The position numbers were made by a program, and so were the translations under genes. The notes under the pieces were generated by a model. The model ran no database searches. It saw nothing but the letters and a program-made list of their open reading frames with translations, and was not told where the DNA came from. A stretch of DNA of 64,000 nucleotides from Maritalea sp049801075 (GTDB lineage Bacteria > Pseudomonadota > Alphaproteobacteria > Rhizobiales > Devosiaceae): assembly GCF_049801075.1 (NCBI RefSeq), contig NZ_JBNAGG010000006.1, positions 62,001 through 126,000 of the forward strand. The letters run 5' to 3'. Positions 34,757 through 41,520 of this stretch are shown here, one piece after another (the first letter of the stretch is position 1; each line of letters starts with the position of its first letter).

Positions 34757-35224
34757 AGATTCTTTGGGCCAAACAGTTTCAAAAAGTGGCTTTAGCCGCG
34801 CTTTATGTCGGTTTCAATTTGAAACATGTTGGGATGATGGTGCCAGTGCTGTTTACGAATAGTACAAAATGCGAACAAACAAAGTCCGAATCGCGCTTTT
34901 CCCCATATTCTGATTTCGTTCTATACTGTATATAGTAGGGCAGTGGTGGTCAGCCCACAATTTTGAAACTTTTAATCAAAACTTTACCATAATTTCGGCT
35001 TTTTCCGTTTAGAATGATGAAGGATTGGTTAAAATTGTAACTTTGTTTACCTGCCTTGTTTTTGTGTGAACCGCAAGGGCCTGAAATTAATTGCGATCTT
35101 AACGTTTTGAACGCCGAAAATAAGGCGCTTTTTCGCGAAAATTTACAAAAAAGCTATTGCCGTTTCATTTTGGGATTGGGCGCGCAAAGGAATCGTGCCC
35201 TCAAGATTGGAAGCGCAGACTTGC
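34757..35224. other. 468-bp gene-free stretch upstream of the SUV3-like gene
   Basis: No open frame here looks like a gene; a 60-codon frame at 35056 has no family features or ribosome site. The DNA is AT-rich and probably holds the helicase promoter. One symmetric site stands out, TATAC-T-GTATA at 34922-34932. No hairpin plus T-run is visible, and I cannot exclude a small RNA. Confidence 0.5.
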
Positions 35225-36046
35225 TTATTTTACGCTGACGCGGGTCAAAACCATAGAAAGGTCACCAAATGCGGTGCCGATCAAAACGCGATAAGGAATC
35301 GCATATCCCGTGTTTTTGAGGGGCGCAAACCACATGAGAAAACGCTGGTTGTTTTTCATGTATGTGGTGCTTGCGCTGTCGCTGAAATGTCCAGAAATTG
35401 GCTTGTAGCGCAATTTACAAAGCACAACGGGGCCCTGATAGCCTGTGCGTTGGGACGTGGCGGTTTGATTTTCTGCAAAGCTCATGTCGATATCGAACCG
35501 CTCAATGCCGGTGTAAATATCCATGCTGCGGTTGCAAATGGCGGGTGAAAGGCTATCGGCTTTGATCAGAAATGCCGCAACGGGATCGTTGATGCCCTTG
35601 CGGTGGCCAGAAGTTACTTCCACGCGGTTTACATTGTCCGTGAGTTCGGGGGTCACTTGAAAACTGGTGACGTTGCTGTTTTGCGCCTGAAACTTCACTT
35701 TGAAGGTTTCGTTGTTGGCCTTTGTTGCCAGCGTGAATTGTTCGGACTGTAGTCCGTTTGCCCCAACTTTGCCGTTAGAATTGAGATCGGCCGTACCCGC
35801 CGCCACCAGACTGGCGAGACCGGAGACCAGCCCATCAATATTAACCGCATAGGATTGGCCATTATTGTCAAAATCGACACTGACTTGGGCAATATTGACG
35901 CCGCGCAGGGTCACCACGTAATTGGCGTCAGCTTCAAATGCTGCTGCGCTTAGGGTGCCGGCGCAAAATAGGGCGGCTGTCGCCGCGATGAAGTTGCCAC
36001 ATAAATGCGCGGAAAAGCGCTTGACGGTCGACAGTTTCAAGGCCAC
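35225..36046 (-). CDS. DUF3108-domain protein, exported
   Basis: A protein of 273 aa from the proposed GTG 36046. It starts with a basic region and a hydrophobic segment (NFIAATAALFCAGTLSAAA), a likely signal peptide. Then come YVVTLRGVNIAQVSVDFDNNGQSYAV and the Cys-containing ICNRSMDIYTGIERFDIDMSF, typical of DUF3108 beta-rich periplasmic proteins. The function is not known. The frame is open further upstream to 36154, but that extension is polar and lacks a signal peptide. It diverges from rpmB; the start is the least sure part. Confidence 0.72.
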   Translation of the reverse strand: MALKLSTVKRFSAHLCGNFIAATAALFCAGTLSAAAFEADANYVVTLRGVNIAQVSVDFDNNGQSYAVNIDGLVSGLASLVAAGTADLNSNGKVGANGLQSEQFTLATKANNETFKVKFQAQNSNVTSFQVTPELTDNVNRVEVTSGHRKGINDPVAAFLIKADSLSPAICNRSMDIYTGIERFDIDMSFAENQTATSQRTGYQGPVVLCKLRYKPISGHFSDSASTTYMKNNQRFLMWFAPLKNTGYAIPYRVLIGTAFGDLSMVLTRVSVK

Positions 36047-36285
36047 GTTTCGCCCATGCTCCCTAAACAAAATCTTGGCCGACTGGCCGCTTCGAATCAG
36101 TTTTTCTTCACACTGGACGGTGATCGGGGAGGATTCAAGGCAAGAATGGGACAAATCAGCACTGAGGTGCTTGACTAAAGGGGCTAAGTTCTCTAATTAG
36201 ACGCGACTTTTCATTAATATGAGATCGACAAGGCGCCGCCTTTAGAGCGGATTTGTCGGTGTTGACCGAACAGGATGTGAGTAAA

Positions 36286-36576
36286 ATGGCACGACGTTGT
36301 GAACTTTCTGGCAAAGGCGTGATGTCAGGCAATAATGTGAGCCACGCGCTCAACCGGACTCGTCGCAAGTTTTTGCCTAACTTGTGCAGTGTGACTTTGA
36401 TGTCTGAGGCGTTGGGCGAAGGTGTGAAACTGAAAGTTTCAGCTTCTGCATTGCGCACCGTTGAGCACCGTGGTGGTTTGGATGCCTATTTGCTGAAAGC
36501 AAAAGACACTGAATTGTCTCCACGCGCATTGACCGTGAAAAAAGAAGTGCGCAAGGCACTTGCTGAAGCGTCTTAA
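36286..36576 (+). CDS. rpmB: Ribosomal protein L28
   Basis: L28 (96 aa) of the large ribosomal subunit, with the alphaproteobacterial form MARRCELSGKGVMSGNNVSHALNRTRR at the N-terminus (residues 1-27). The Cys pairs of zinc-binding L28 are not present: only Cys5 and a Cys near residue 35 are seen. ATG 36286 is the conserved start, with GGATG upstream. It is followed by a strong terminator. Confidence 0.97.
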   Translation: MARRCELSGKGVMSGNNVSHALNRTRRKFLPNLCSVTLMSEALGEGVKLKVSASALRTVEHRGGLDAYLLKAKDTELSPRALTVKKEVRKALAEAS

Positions 36577-36622
36577 GTCTTTCGGCTTGAGCTGCTTGAA
36601 AATTTGAAGATTTTCGTTGGTG

Positions 36623-36651
36623 CCGCGCAAAGTTTTTGCGCGGTGCTTTTT
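36623..36651 (+). terminator. Intrinsic terminator after rpmB
   Basis: CCGCGCAAA (36623-36631) pairs with TTTGCGCGG (36635-36643), with a 3-base loop and then TGCTTTTT. It is a strong stem with a T-run, ending rpmB before the transporter leader. Confidence 0.88.
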
Positions 36652-36658
36652 GTTGGAT

Positions 36659-36701
36659 GTGGCGCTGGTCACCTGCCGGTCTAGCCACTTATATAGAGGT
36701 G
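36659..36701 (+). promoter_or_regulatory. Possible ribosome-site-masking pseudoknot in the yhhQ leader
   Basis: GTGGC (36659-36663) pairs with GCCAC (36684-36688), and inside it CTGG (36665-36668) with CCGG (36676-36679, one G-T). The 7-base loop contains CACCT (36670-36674), complementary to AGGTG at 36697-36701, which is the ribosome binding site of the transporter gene. The fold resembles small translational riboswitches. No match to the known preQ1 classes is recognised. Confidence 0.4.
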
Positions 36702-36707
36702 CATGAA

Positions 36708-37349
36708 ATGGTGCTCACTCGTCTTTTTGTGGCCGTTTTGGCCATGGCTGTTGTGGTGACAGCGTCGAACTATTTGGTTCAATTTCCCGTACAAGCGCAA
36801 TTGGGGCCTGCCAATTTGGCCGACATCCTCACCTGGGGCGCTTTTACCTACCCCTTCGCTTTTCTTGTTACAGATTTGACCAACCGCTTTTTCGGACCGC
36901 AAAAAGCACGGATTGTCGTGTTTGTTGGCTTTGCGACTGCTGTGTTGATGTCGATCTTTTTGGCGACGCCGCGTATTGCCGTTGCATCGGGCACCGCGTT
37001 TTTGACAGCGCAACTGCTTGATGTGTCTATCTTTGACCGTTTGCGCAATGGCGCATGGTGGAAAGCACCGCTGGTGTCTTCAGGCATTGCTTCTGTGATT
37101 GACACATTGCTGTTCTTCTCATTGGCGATGGCCCCGGCCTTTGCCTTTATCGATGGTTGGTTTGGCATGGAAGACAGCTCTTTGGGCTTCCCAGTTCCAT
37201 TCCTCAGCTTTGGCGCAGAAACGCCGCTTTACCTTTCATTGGCCGTTGGCGACATGTTGGTGAAGGCCTTGGCCGTTGTCGCGCTCTTGTTGCCGTATCA
37301 GGCGCTGCGGCGCGCGATTGCATCGCGAGTAGAACCGGCAGCGGCATAG
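36708..37349 (+). CDS. Queuosine precursor transporter, YhhQ/VUT family
   Basis: The product has 213 aa and six or so hydrophobic segments. The family blocks SNYLVQFPVQ, TWGAFTYPFAFLVTDLTNRFFG and GDMLVKALAVVALLLPYQAL are clear. E. coli YhhQ imports preQ0/preQ1 for queuosine synthesis in tRNA. ATG 36708 follows AGAGGTGC. Its leader can fold so that this site pairs with an upstream loop. The gene is preceded by the rpmB terminator and followed by two hairpins. Confidence 0.9.
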   Translation: MVLTRLFVAVLAMAVVVTASNYLVQFPVQAQLGPANLADILTWGAFTYPFAFLVTDLTNRFFGPQKARIVVFVGFATAVLMSIFLATPRIAVASGTAFLTAQLLDVSIFDRLRNGAWWKAPLVSSGIASVIDTLLFFSLAMAPAFAFIDGWFGMEDSSLGFPVPFLSFGAETPLYLSLAVGDMLVKALAVVALLLPYQALRRAIASRVEPAAA

Positions 37350-37359
37350 TTGAAATTCA

Positions 37360-37384
37360 AAACGCTGCACTTTGCGCAGCGTTT
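37360..37384 (+). terminator. Terminator-like hairpin after the queuosine precursor transporter
   Basis: AAACGCTGC (37360-37368) pairs with GCAGCGTTT (37376-37384) with a 7-base loop. Only three T end the stem, so termination may depend on the second hairpin downstream. Confidence 0.6.
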
Positions 37385-37394
37385 ATCGTGAGCG

Positions 37395-37434
37395 AACCCC
37401 AAGCATTGTAAATTGTGCTTGGGGTTTATTTTTG
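37395..37434. terminator. Bidirectional terminator
   Basis: AACCCCAAGCA (37395-37405) pairs with TGCTTGGGGTT (37416-37426), then TATTTTTG. It can end the rightward transporter gene, and it also overlaps the stop of the leftward isomerase-like gene. Confidence 0.8.
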
Positions 37435-38082
37435 CCTATTGAGGGCTGCAACGGGCGGATTTTTCCAACTGGATGGGGCAAAGGGGGTGGTGAGCGCCCG
37501 CTCGACCAAATCCAAATGGTCTTGGCCGTAAAAGGGATCTCCATCTAGAATATAGGTGGGGGAGCCAAAGATGTTGTTGGCAATGGCCCATTCGGTATTG
37601 GCTTGCAGCTTTTTCTGAATTGCCTCCGTGCCCGCCGCCGCCAGCAAGGCATCAGCGTCATGGCCCAGTTCGGTGGCTAGTCGATGCAGCGTCGGTAGGT
37701 CAGATTGATCCGCATCATCGCGCCAATGCGCTTCCAGCAATTTGTGTGACATGGCGTCGATGGTAGCCCCACGATCACCCAAAGCGAGAATCATGCCGGA
37801 GGCTAGGCCATAATCTTCATCGTGAAATGTCGGGCGATATTTGATGATCGGTACGTCGCGATATTCGGCCCAACGTTCAATTTCACGTCCAAAGAAATAA
37901 TCTACGTTTGCCTGGGTCCGCGCTCTGAATGTCGGGCTGCGTTGTTGCTGCACCACTGGAGAAAGCAACATAGGACGATGGATCAGGGTGACACTATGTT
38001 TAGCGCAGATTTCTTGTAATTTTGCCGAGCCAATATAGGCAAAGGCAGAATGGACGGAGTAGGCATATTCGATCACGGGCAT
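37426..38082 (-). CDS. DsbA-like thioredoxin-fold protein: 2-hydroxychromene-2-carboxylate isomerase / kappa GST type
   Basis: A protein of 218 aa. It has the thioredoxin-fold N-terminus EYAYSVHSAFAYIGSAKLQEIC, where a Ser replaces the redox Cys. The C-terminal block is NNIFGSPTYILDGDPFYGQDHLDLVERAL, which marks the HCCA isomerase/kappa GST family. These enzymes isomerise ring-cleavage intermediates using glutathione. No aromatic degradation genes are nearby, so the substrate is open. The TetR gene lies 29 bp upstream on the same strand and may share its promoter. Confidence 0.88.
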   Translation of the reverse strand: MPVIEYAYSVHSAFAYIGSAKLQEICAKHSVTLIHRPMLLSPVVQQQRSPTFRARTQANVDYFFGREIERWAEYRDVPIIKYRPTFHDEDYGLASGMILALGDRGATIDAMSHKLLEAHWRDDADQSDLPTLHRLATELGHDADALLAAAGTEAIQKKLQANTEWAIANNIFGSPTYILDGDPFYGQDHLDLVERALTTPFAPSSWKNPPVAALNRQK

Positions 38083-38111
38083 AATAATTTGCTCTAATTG
38101 TTGTGTGACAC

Positions 38112-38777
38112 CTAAATGGCAGTGTTTCGTTGTCGCTCTAGCCCGTCAAGAATGAGCTCGAGCCCAAAATCAAACTGGGTTACGCCATCATATTCTTCAT
38201 TAATCAGCGCCGTGGTTGCCCCATGAAGAAAGGGGTAGTCGGTCTTACTGATCATGGGCAGATAGTGGGAGGCGGCGGTGCGATATTCATCTGGCTCCAC
38301 CGGGAAGTTTATCTCCTGCATCGTGTAGCCAAAAGTATGGCTATCAATGGCATTGCGCGCCCAGTCTGCGGCGGCGTAGGTAAAGCCCGCATTGATCAAA
38401 CAGCCCAAAGTGGCGTCGCCATCGCGCATGGTTTGTTCGCCATTGGTGATGGTGGAGATCAGCAATGAAGGTGCCCATGGGTGCTTTAGAAAGGCTTGGC
38501 GCATGGAATGCGCTCGCCTGCGCATCATCTCTTTCCATTCTCCATCGGTTTGCGGGCGTTCAAACTCGGTCACCACATGGTCGAGCATCAGGCTGATCAA
38601 ATCATCCTTATTTGCCACATGGTTGTAAATCGACATGGCTGTTACCCCCAAATTGGTGGCGAGCTTGCGCATGGAAAGGGCTTCAATGCCTTGGCCATCA
38701 GCCAATTTAATTGCGGCTTCGGATATTTTTCGCGCGTTTAGGGTGCGACGTTTATCGATTTGGGATGTCTGGCTCAT
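38112..38777 (-). CDS. TetR-family transcriptional regulator
   Basis: The product has 221 aa. Helix-turn-helix region at about residues 25-60 (LSMRKLATNLGVTAMSIYNHVANKDDLI) is close to TetR itself (class TetR_C_1), and the C-terminal ligand domain is also of that type. It is divergent from the DUF6326 gene, across two palindromes that fit TetR operators. It likely represses itself, the isomerase-like gene behind it, and the membrane gene opposite. Confidence 0.9.
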   Translation of the reverse strand: MSQTSQIDKRRTLNARKISEAAIKLADGQGIEALSMRKLATNLGVTAMSIYNHVANKDDLISLMLDHVVTEFERPQTDGEWKEMMRRRAHSMRQAFLKHPWAPSLLISTITNGEQTMRDGDATLGCLINAGFTYAAADWARNAIDSHTFGYTMQEINFPVEPDEYRTAASHYLPMISKTDYPFLHGATTALINEEYDGVTQFDFGLELILDGLERQRNTAI

Positions 38778-38817
38778 GGGCAATCAACTTTACTCGAACT
38801 CACAAGGGGCTTGACTC

Positions 38818-38867
38818 ATATACAGCGTATATTTATAGCTGGTCGGCGTCAAATATACGCTGTATAT
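38818..38867. promoter_or_regulatory. Paired TetR-type operators in a 17-bp perfect inverted repeat
   Basis: ATATACAGCGTATATTT (38818-38834) is repeated inverted at 38851-38867 with 16 bases between. Each arm itself holds a dyad, TATAC-AGC-GTATA or TATAC-GCT-GTATA, so there are two operators 35 bp apart. They lie between divergent tetR-type and DUF6326 genes. Confidence 0.8.
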
Positions 38868-38900
38868 ATAATGCAAGTTAGTTAGCCGATTGGAGGCGCA

Positions 38901-39287
38901 ATGTCTGTTTCTGAAAAAATCTCCACCCTTTGGATCGTGGTCATGTTCAACATGGTCTTTGCCGATGTTTTGTCTTTCATCAGCCCCGGCTTTTTGGCAG
39001 AAGCATCCACTGGGGTGATTGATGGCATTACCATCACACCCATGTTCATTCTATTGGCGGCCATCTTTGCCCAGATCGCGATTGTGATGATTTTCTTATC
39101 GCGGGCTTTGCCACGCAGAAGCTGTCGCATTGCCAATTGGGTGGCTGTGGTGCTCACCATTTTGTTTGTTGTCGGCGGTGGCTCACTTGCGCCACACTAC
39201 ATTTTGTTCGCCTCGGTCGAAGTGTTGGCAATGCTATACATTGCATATCTGGCTTGGACGTGGCCGGACGATATGGCACGTGCTTAA
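38901..39287 (+). CDS. DUF6326 four-helix membrane protein
   Basis: The 128-aa product has four predicted membrane helices (about 8-28, 45-68, 75-95 and 100-120). The N-terminal MSVSEKISTLWIVVMFNMVFADVLSF matches DUF6326, a family with no known function. GGAGG stands ahead of the ATG. The gene is most likely controlled by the divergent TetR regulator and could be a small export or detoxifying membrane protein, which is inference. Confidence 0.75.
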   Translation: MSVSEKISTLWIVVMFNMVFADVLSFISPGFLAEASTGVIDGITITPMFILLAAIFAQIAIVMIFLSRALPRRSCRIANWVAVVLTILFVVGGGSLAPHYILFASVEVLAMLYIAYLAWTWPDDMARA

Positions 39288-39296
39288 CCACACAAA

Positions 39297-39324
39297 AAAG
39301 CCCGCGACTTGCGTCGCGGGCTTT
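39297..39324. terminator. Bidirectional intrinsic terminator
   Basis: AAAGCCCGCGAC (39297-39308) pairs with GTCGCGGGCTTT (39313-39324) around TTGC. An A-run and a T-run on the two sides make it work for both the DUF6326 gene and the convergent peptidase gene. Confidence 0.9.
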
Positions 39325-39347
39325 GTGATTCAGCAAAGCGCTTGTGT

Positions 39348-40394
39348 TTAATGTGCGGCCAAATAAGTCGCCAAAATATCGCGCGCAGCGCCAAGGTCAG
39401 TTTTGTCGACCATTTCAGTTACGGTGTGCACATAGCGTGTGCCCACCACAATGCCGATGGCTTTTGCGCCGGCAGCGGCTTGTTGTGCCGCCGCACCGTC
39501 TTGGCCGCCACGGGCCAAAATGGTGCGTTGATAAGGAATCTTGTTCTTTTCAGCCAGCTCTTCCATCTCGCGCACAAGGCCAATATCGGCGATGAAGCTT
39601 GAATCTTTGATGTGAAGGCCAACGCCTTCGCCTTGCACGGTCACACGCTGATGCTCAGGCACACCCGGTGTGTCGCAAGCAAGGGTCACATCAATGCCAA
39701 GGCCAATATCCGGCTTAATGGCGTAAGCGGCAGTGCGGGCGCCCCGCAGGCCAACTTCTTCTTGGGTGGTGAAAGCAACGTGGATCTCACATTCATGCTC
39801 GCCACCATCTTTGATCAATTTGCGAATTGATTCGATGCCCAACCAACAGGCCACACGGTTATCGAGCGCTTTGGACACAACTTTGTCCTGAAGATCGAGC
39901 AATGGCTCATCCATCACGATATAGTCGCCGACTTTTACTTTGTCTTTGGTTTTTTCGCCCATGCCGAGATCAACGAAGAACTCAGAAAGGCCGGGAACCT
40001 TTTTGGCATCGCCAGGCTCTTGAATATGGATTGGCTTGCCGCCTGGGTTCATCACGCCTTTATAGTCACCCTCATCGGTGCACACCAAAACACGGCGAGA
40101 GAACAAGTTGCGTGGATCAAACCCGCCAACAGGGTCGATATAGATATGGCCCTTGTCGCTGATGTGCGACACCAAAAAGCCAATCTCATCCATATGACAA
40201 AGCAGCATGACTTTTTGTGGAGTGCCTTTGCCTTTTTTGGTTGGGTTGCGCTTGCACAAAAGGGATCCCATTGGGTCGATGGAGACCTCATCAAAAAGCC
40301 CATCAATTTCTTTTTTGATCAAATCACGAATGCGATCTTCGCGTCCTGGCACACCTGGCGTTTCGCAAAGGCGTTTGAGTAGGTCGATGTTCAT
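39348..40394 (-). CDS. M42-family metallopeptidase (glutamyl aminopeptidase / FrvX type)
   Basis: The 348-aa product has N-terminal LKRLCETPGVPGREDRIRDLI, the first metal His in LLCHMDEIGFLV, the catalytic glutamate pair in TTQEEVGLRGA, and the ARGGQDGAAAQQ block in place of the usual GGTDA motif. M42 enzymes are cytoplasmic, zinc or cobalt-dependent aminopeptidases forming tetrahedral complexes. Its neighbours do not suggest a specific substrate. An internal PA-like beta domain (about 70-175) is present as usual. Confidence 0.92.
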   Translation of the reverse strand: MNIDLLKRLCETPGVPGREDRIRDLIKKEIDGLFDEVSIDPMGSLLCKRNPTKKGKGTPQKVMLLCHMDEIGFLVSHISDKGHIYIDPVGGFDPRNLFSRRVLVCTDEGDYKGVMNPGGKPIHIQEPGDAKKVPGLSEFFVDLGMGEKTKDKVKVGDYIVMDEPLLDLQDKVVSKALDNRVACWLGIESIRKLIKDGGEHECEIHVAFTTQEEVGLRGARTAAYAIKPDIGLGIDVTLACDTPGVPEHQRVTVQGEGVGLHIKDSSFIADIGLVREMEELAEKNKIPYQRTILARGGQDGAAAQQAAAGAKAIGIVVGTRYVHTVTEMVDKTDLGAARDILATYLAAH

Positions 40395-40425
40395 CTAAAT
40401 ATCCCTTATTATGGTCGTTGGTTGT

Positions 40426-40466
40426 TCTGGCGGGGAGCCCTAGGGGTCAGACCCCAGCTCTGGCGG
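40426..40466. repeat. Short hairpin element flanked by direct repeats
   Basis: A near-palindrome GGGGT-CAG-ACCCC (40443-40455) sits between two copies of TCTGGCGG (40426-40433 and 40459-40466). A second stem, GAGC with GCTC, flanks it. It looks like a REP-type element or an unusual terminator. No other copy was noticed in the window. Confidence 0.4.
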
Positions 40467-40512
40467 AACAGGTTACTTCTATTTACGGCAAACTCAAGCA
40501 ATTGTCGAAATT

Positions 40513-41520
40513 TTAATATTGTATATCGAATTGCAATATTAGAGTACGTTGCCATCCATTGAAATTATCGTCAGAGATCAGCGTCACGCGTGGCAGGTTT
40601 GTGGGGCCTTGGCTCACCGCCATTCCCTCCATATTGTCCACTGCGAGGCCGCCTGCTGACAATATGGTTTCCCCCTCAATGCGGGCGCCGGGCTTGATTT
40701 GATCACGGGTGATCAACTCGAGCCGCATGGTGAAACCCAATAGTCCCACATCGCGTTTGAGAATCAGCAAGTCGCCATTGGGCAAGAAGGCACATGCAGT
40801 GGGTTTATATCCACCTTCACGGGCGAAGCTGAGTTCGCCGCGATCTTTATTGCCTTTAAGCCATGCCGCATGGTCGCCGCCTTTGGCTTTCACATTCTCC
40901 GTGAGCATAAGGGTGGAGCCCGCAATGGGCGAGGCAGGTGGCGCAATGCACAGCGCTTCCAACGAACCATTGTGGCGATTGCGGCGTAGCCAATCTGGAA
41001 TAGCGACTTCCTTTGCTGCGCCTTGCGGCCATCCATTGGTCAACTCAAAATCTGCCGCGCGGGTGAGATGTTCAAACCCAACCCGCACCGCACCGGGCAC
41101 ACCATCGCGGAAGATGGTTTCGATGCTCTCAGAATCACGGGAAAAGGCGGTGGGTAAATCGTCGCCTTTGGAGTTTTTGATGGAGCGTAGCGTAAGTTTA
41201 TCAAGGCCATTTAAATTGCCTTTTTGATCATAAAAGGCTTGCCCGTTTAAGAAATAGCCCCGGTCGCTCACCGCGGCAAATTTGCCATCTGCAGACGTGA
41301 AGGTGATGCCTGAAAAGCCACCAAAATTCTCATTTTCATTATGCAGTACAAAGCCACCGCGCCAGATTAGCTTGCCGATCTTGTCGCCTTTGTTGCGGCC
41401 TTGAAAATAGTCGATTGATTGCAGATCAAGCGGAATGCTTTGGGCCATGGCCAAATTGTCGCCGGCCCAAAGACCGACGACCAAAAGCATGGATTTGAAA
41501 AATTTAGCGCCGTCGCGCAC
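40513..41520 (-). CDS. Exported esterase-like protein of the phytase family (PF13449-like)
   Basis: The product has 335 aa if translated from GTG 41520. That start gives a basic n-region (RDGAKFFKS) and a hydrophobic core ending LAMA, a plausible signal peptide. The remainder is a beta-propeller with FGGFSGITFTSADGKFAAVSDRGYFLNG near residue 60 and DNMEGMAVSQ near 300, typical of proteins called 'esterase-like activity of phytase family'. The enzyme activity is not proven. The GTG overlaps the end of cobT; ATG 41490 is an alternative that would shorten the signal. Confidence 0.78.
   Translation of the reverse strand: MRDGAKFFKSMLLVVGLWAGDNLAMAQSIPLDLQSIDYFQGRNKGDKIGKLIWRGGFVLHNENENFGGFSGITFTSADGKFAAVSDRGYFLNGQAFYDQKGNLNGLDKLTLRSIKNSKGDDLPTAFSRDSESIETIFRDGVPGAVRVGFEHLTRAADFELTNGWPQGAAKEVAIPDWLRRNRHNGSLEALCIAPPASPIAGSTLMLTENVKAKGGDHAAWLKGNKDRGELSFAREGGYKPTACAFLPNGDLLILKRDVGLLGFTMRLELITRDQIKPGARIEGETILSAGGLAVDNMEGMAVSQGPTNLPRVTLISDDNFNGWQRTLILQFDIQY

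Noticed and set aside
35056..35238. 60-codon frame in the gene-free stretch
   Set aside because: No family feature, no ribosome site, and it runs into the end of the DUF3108 gene.
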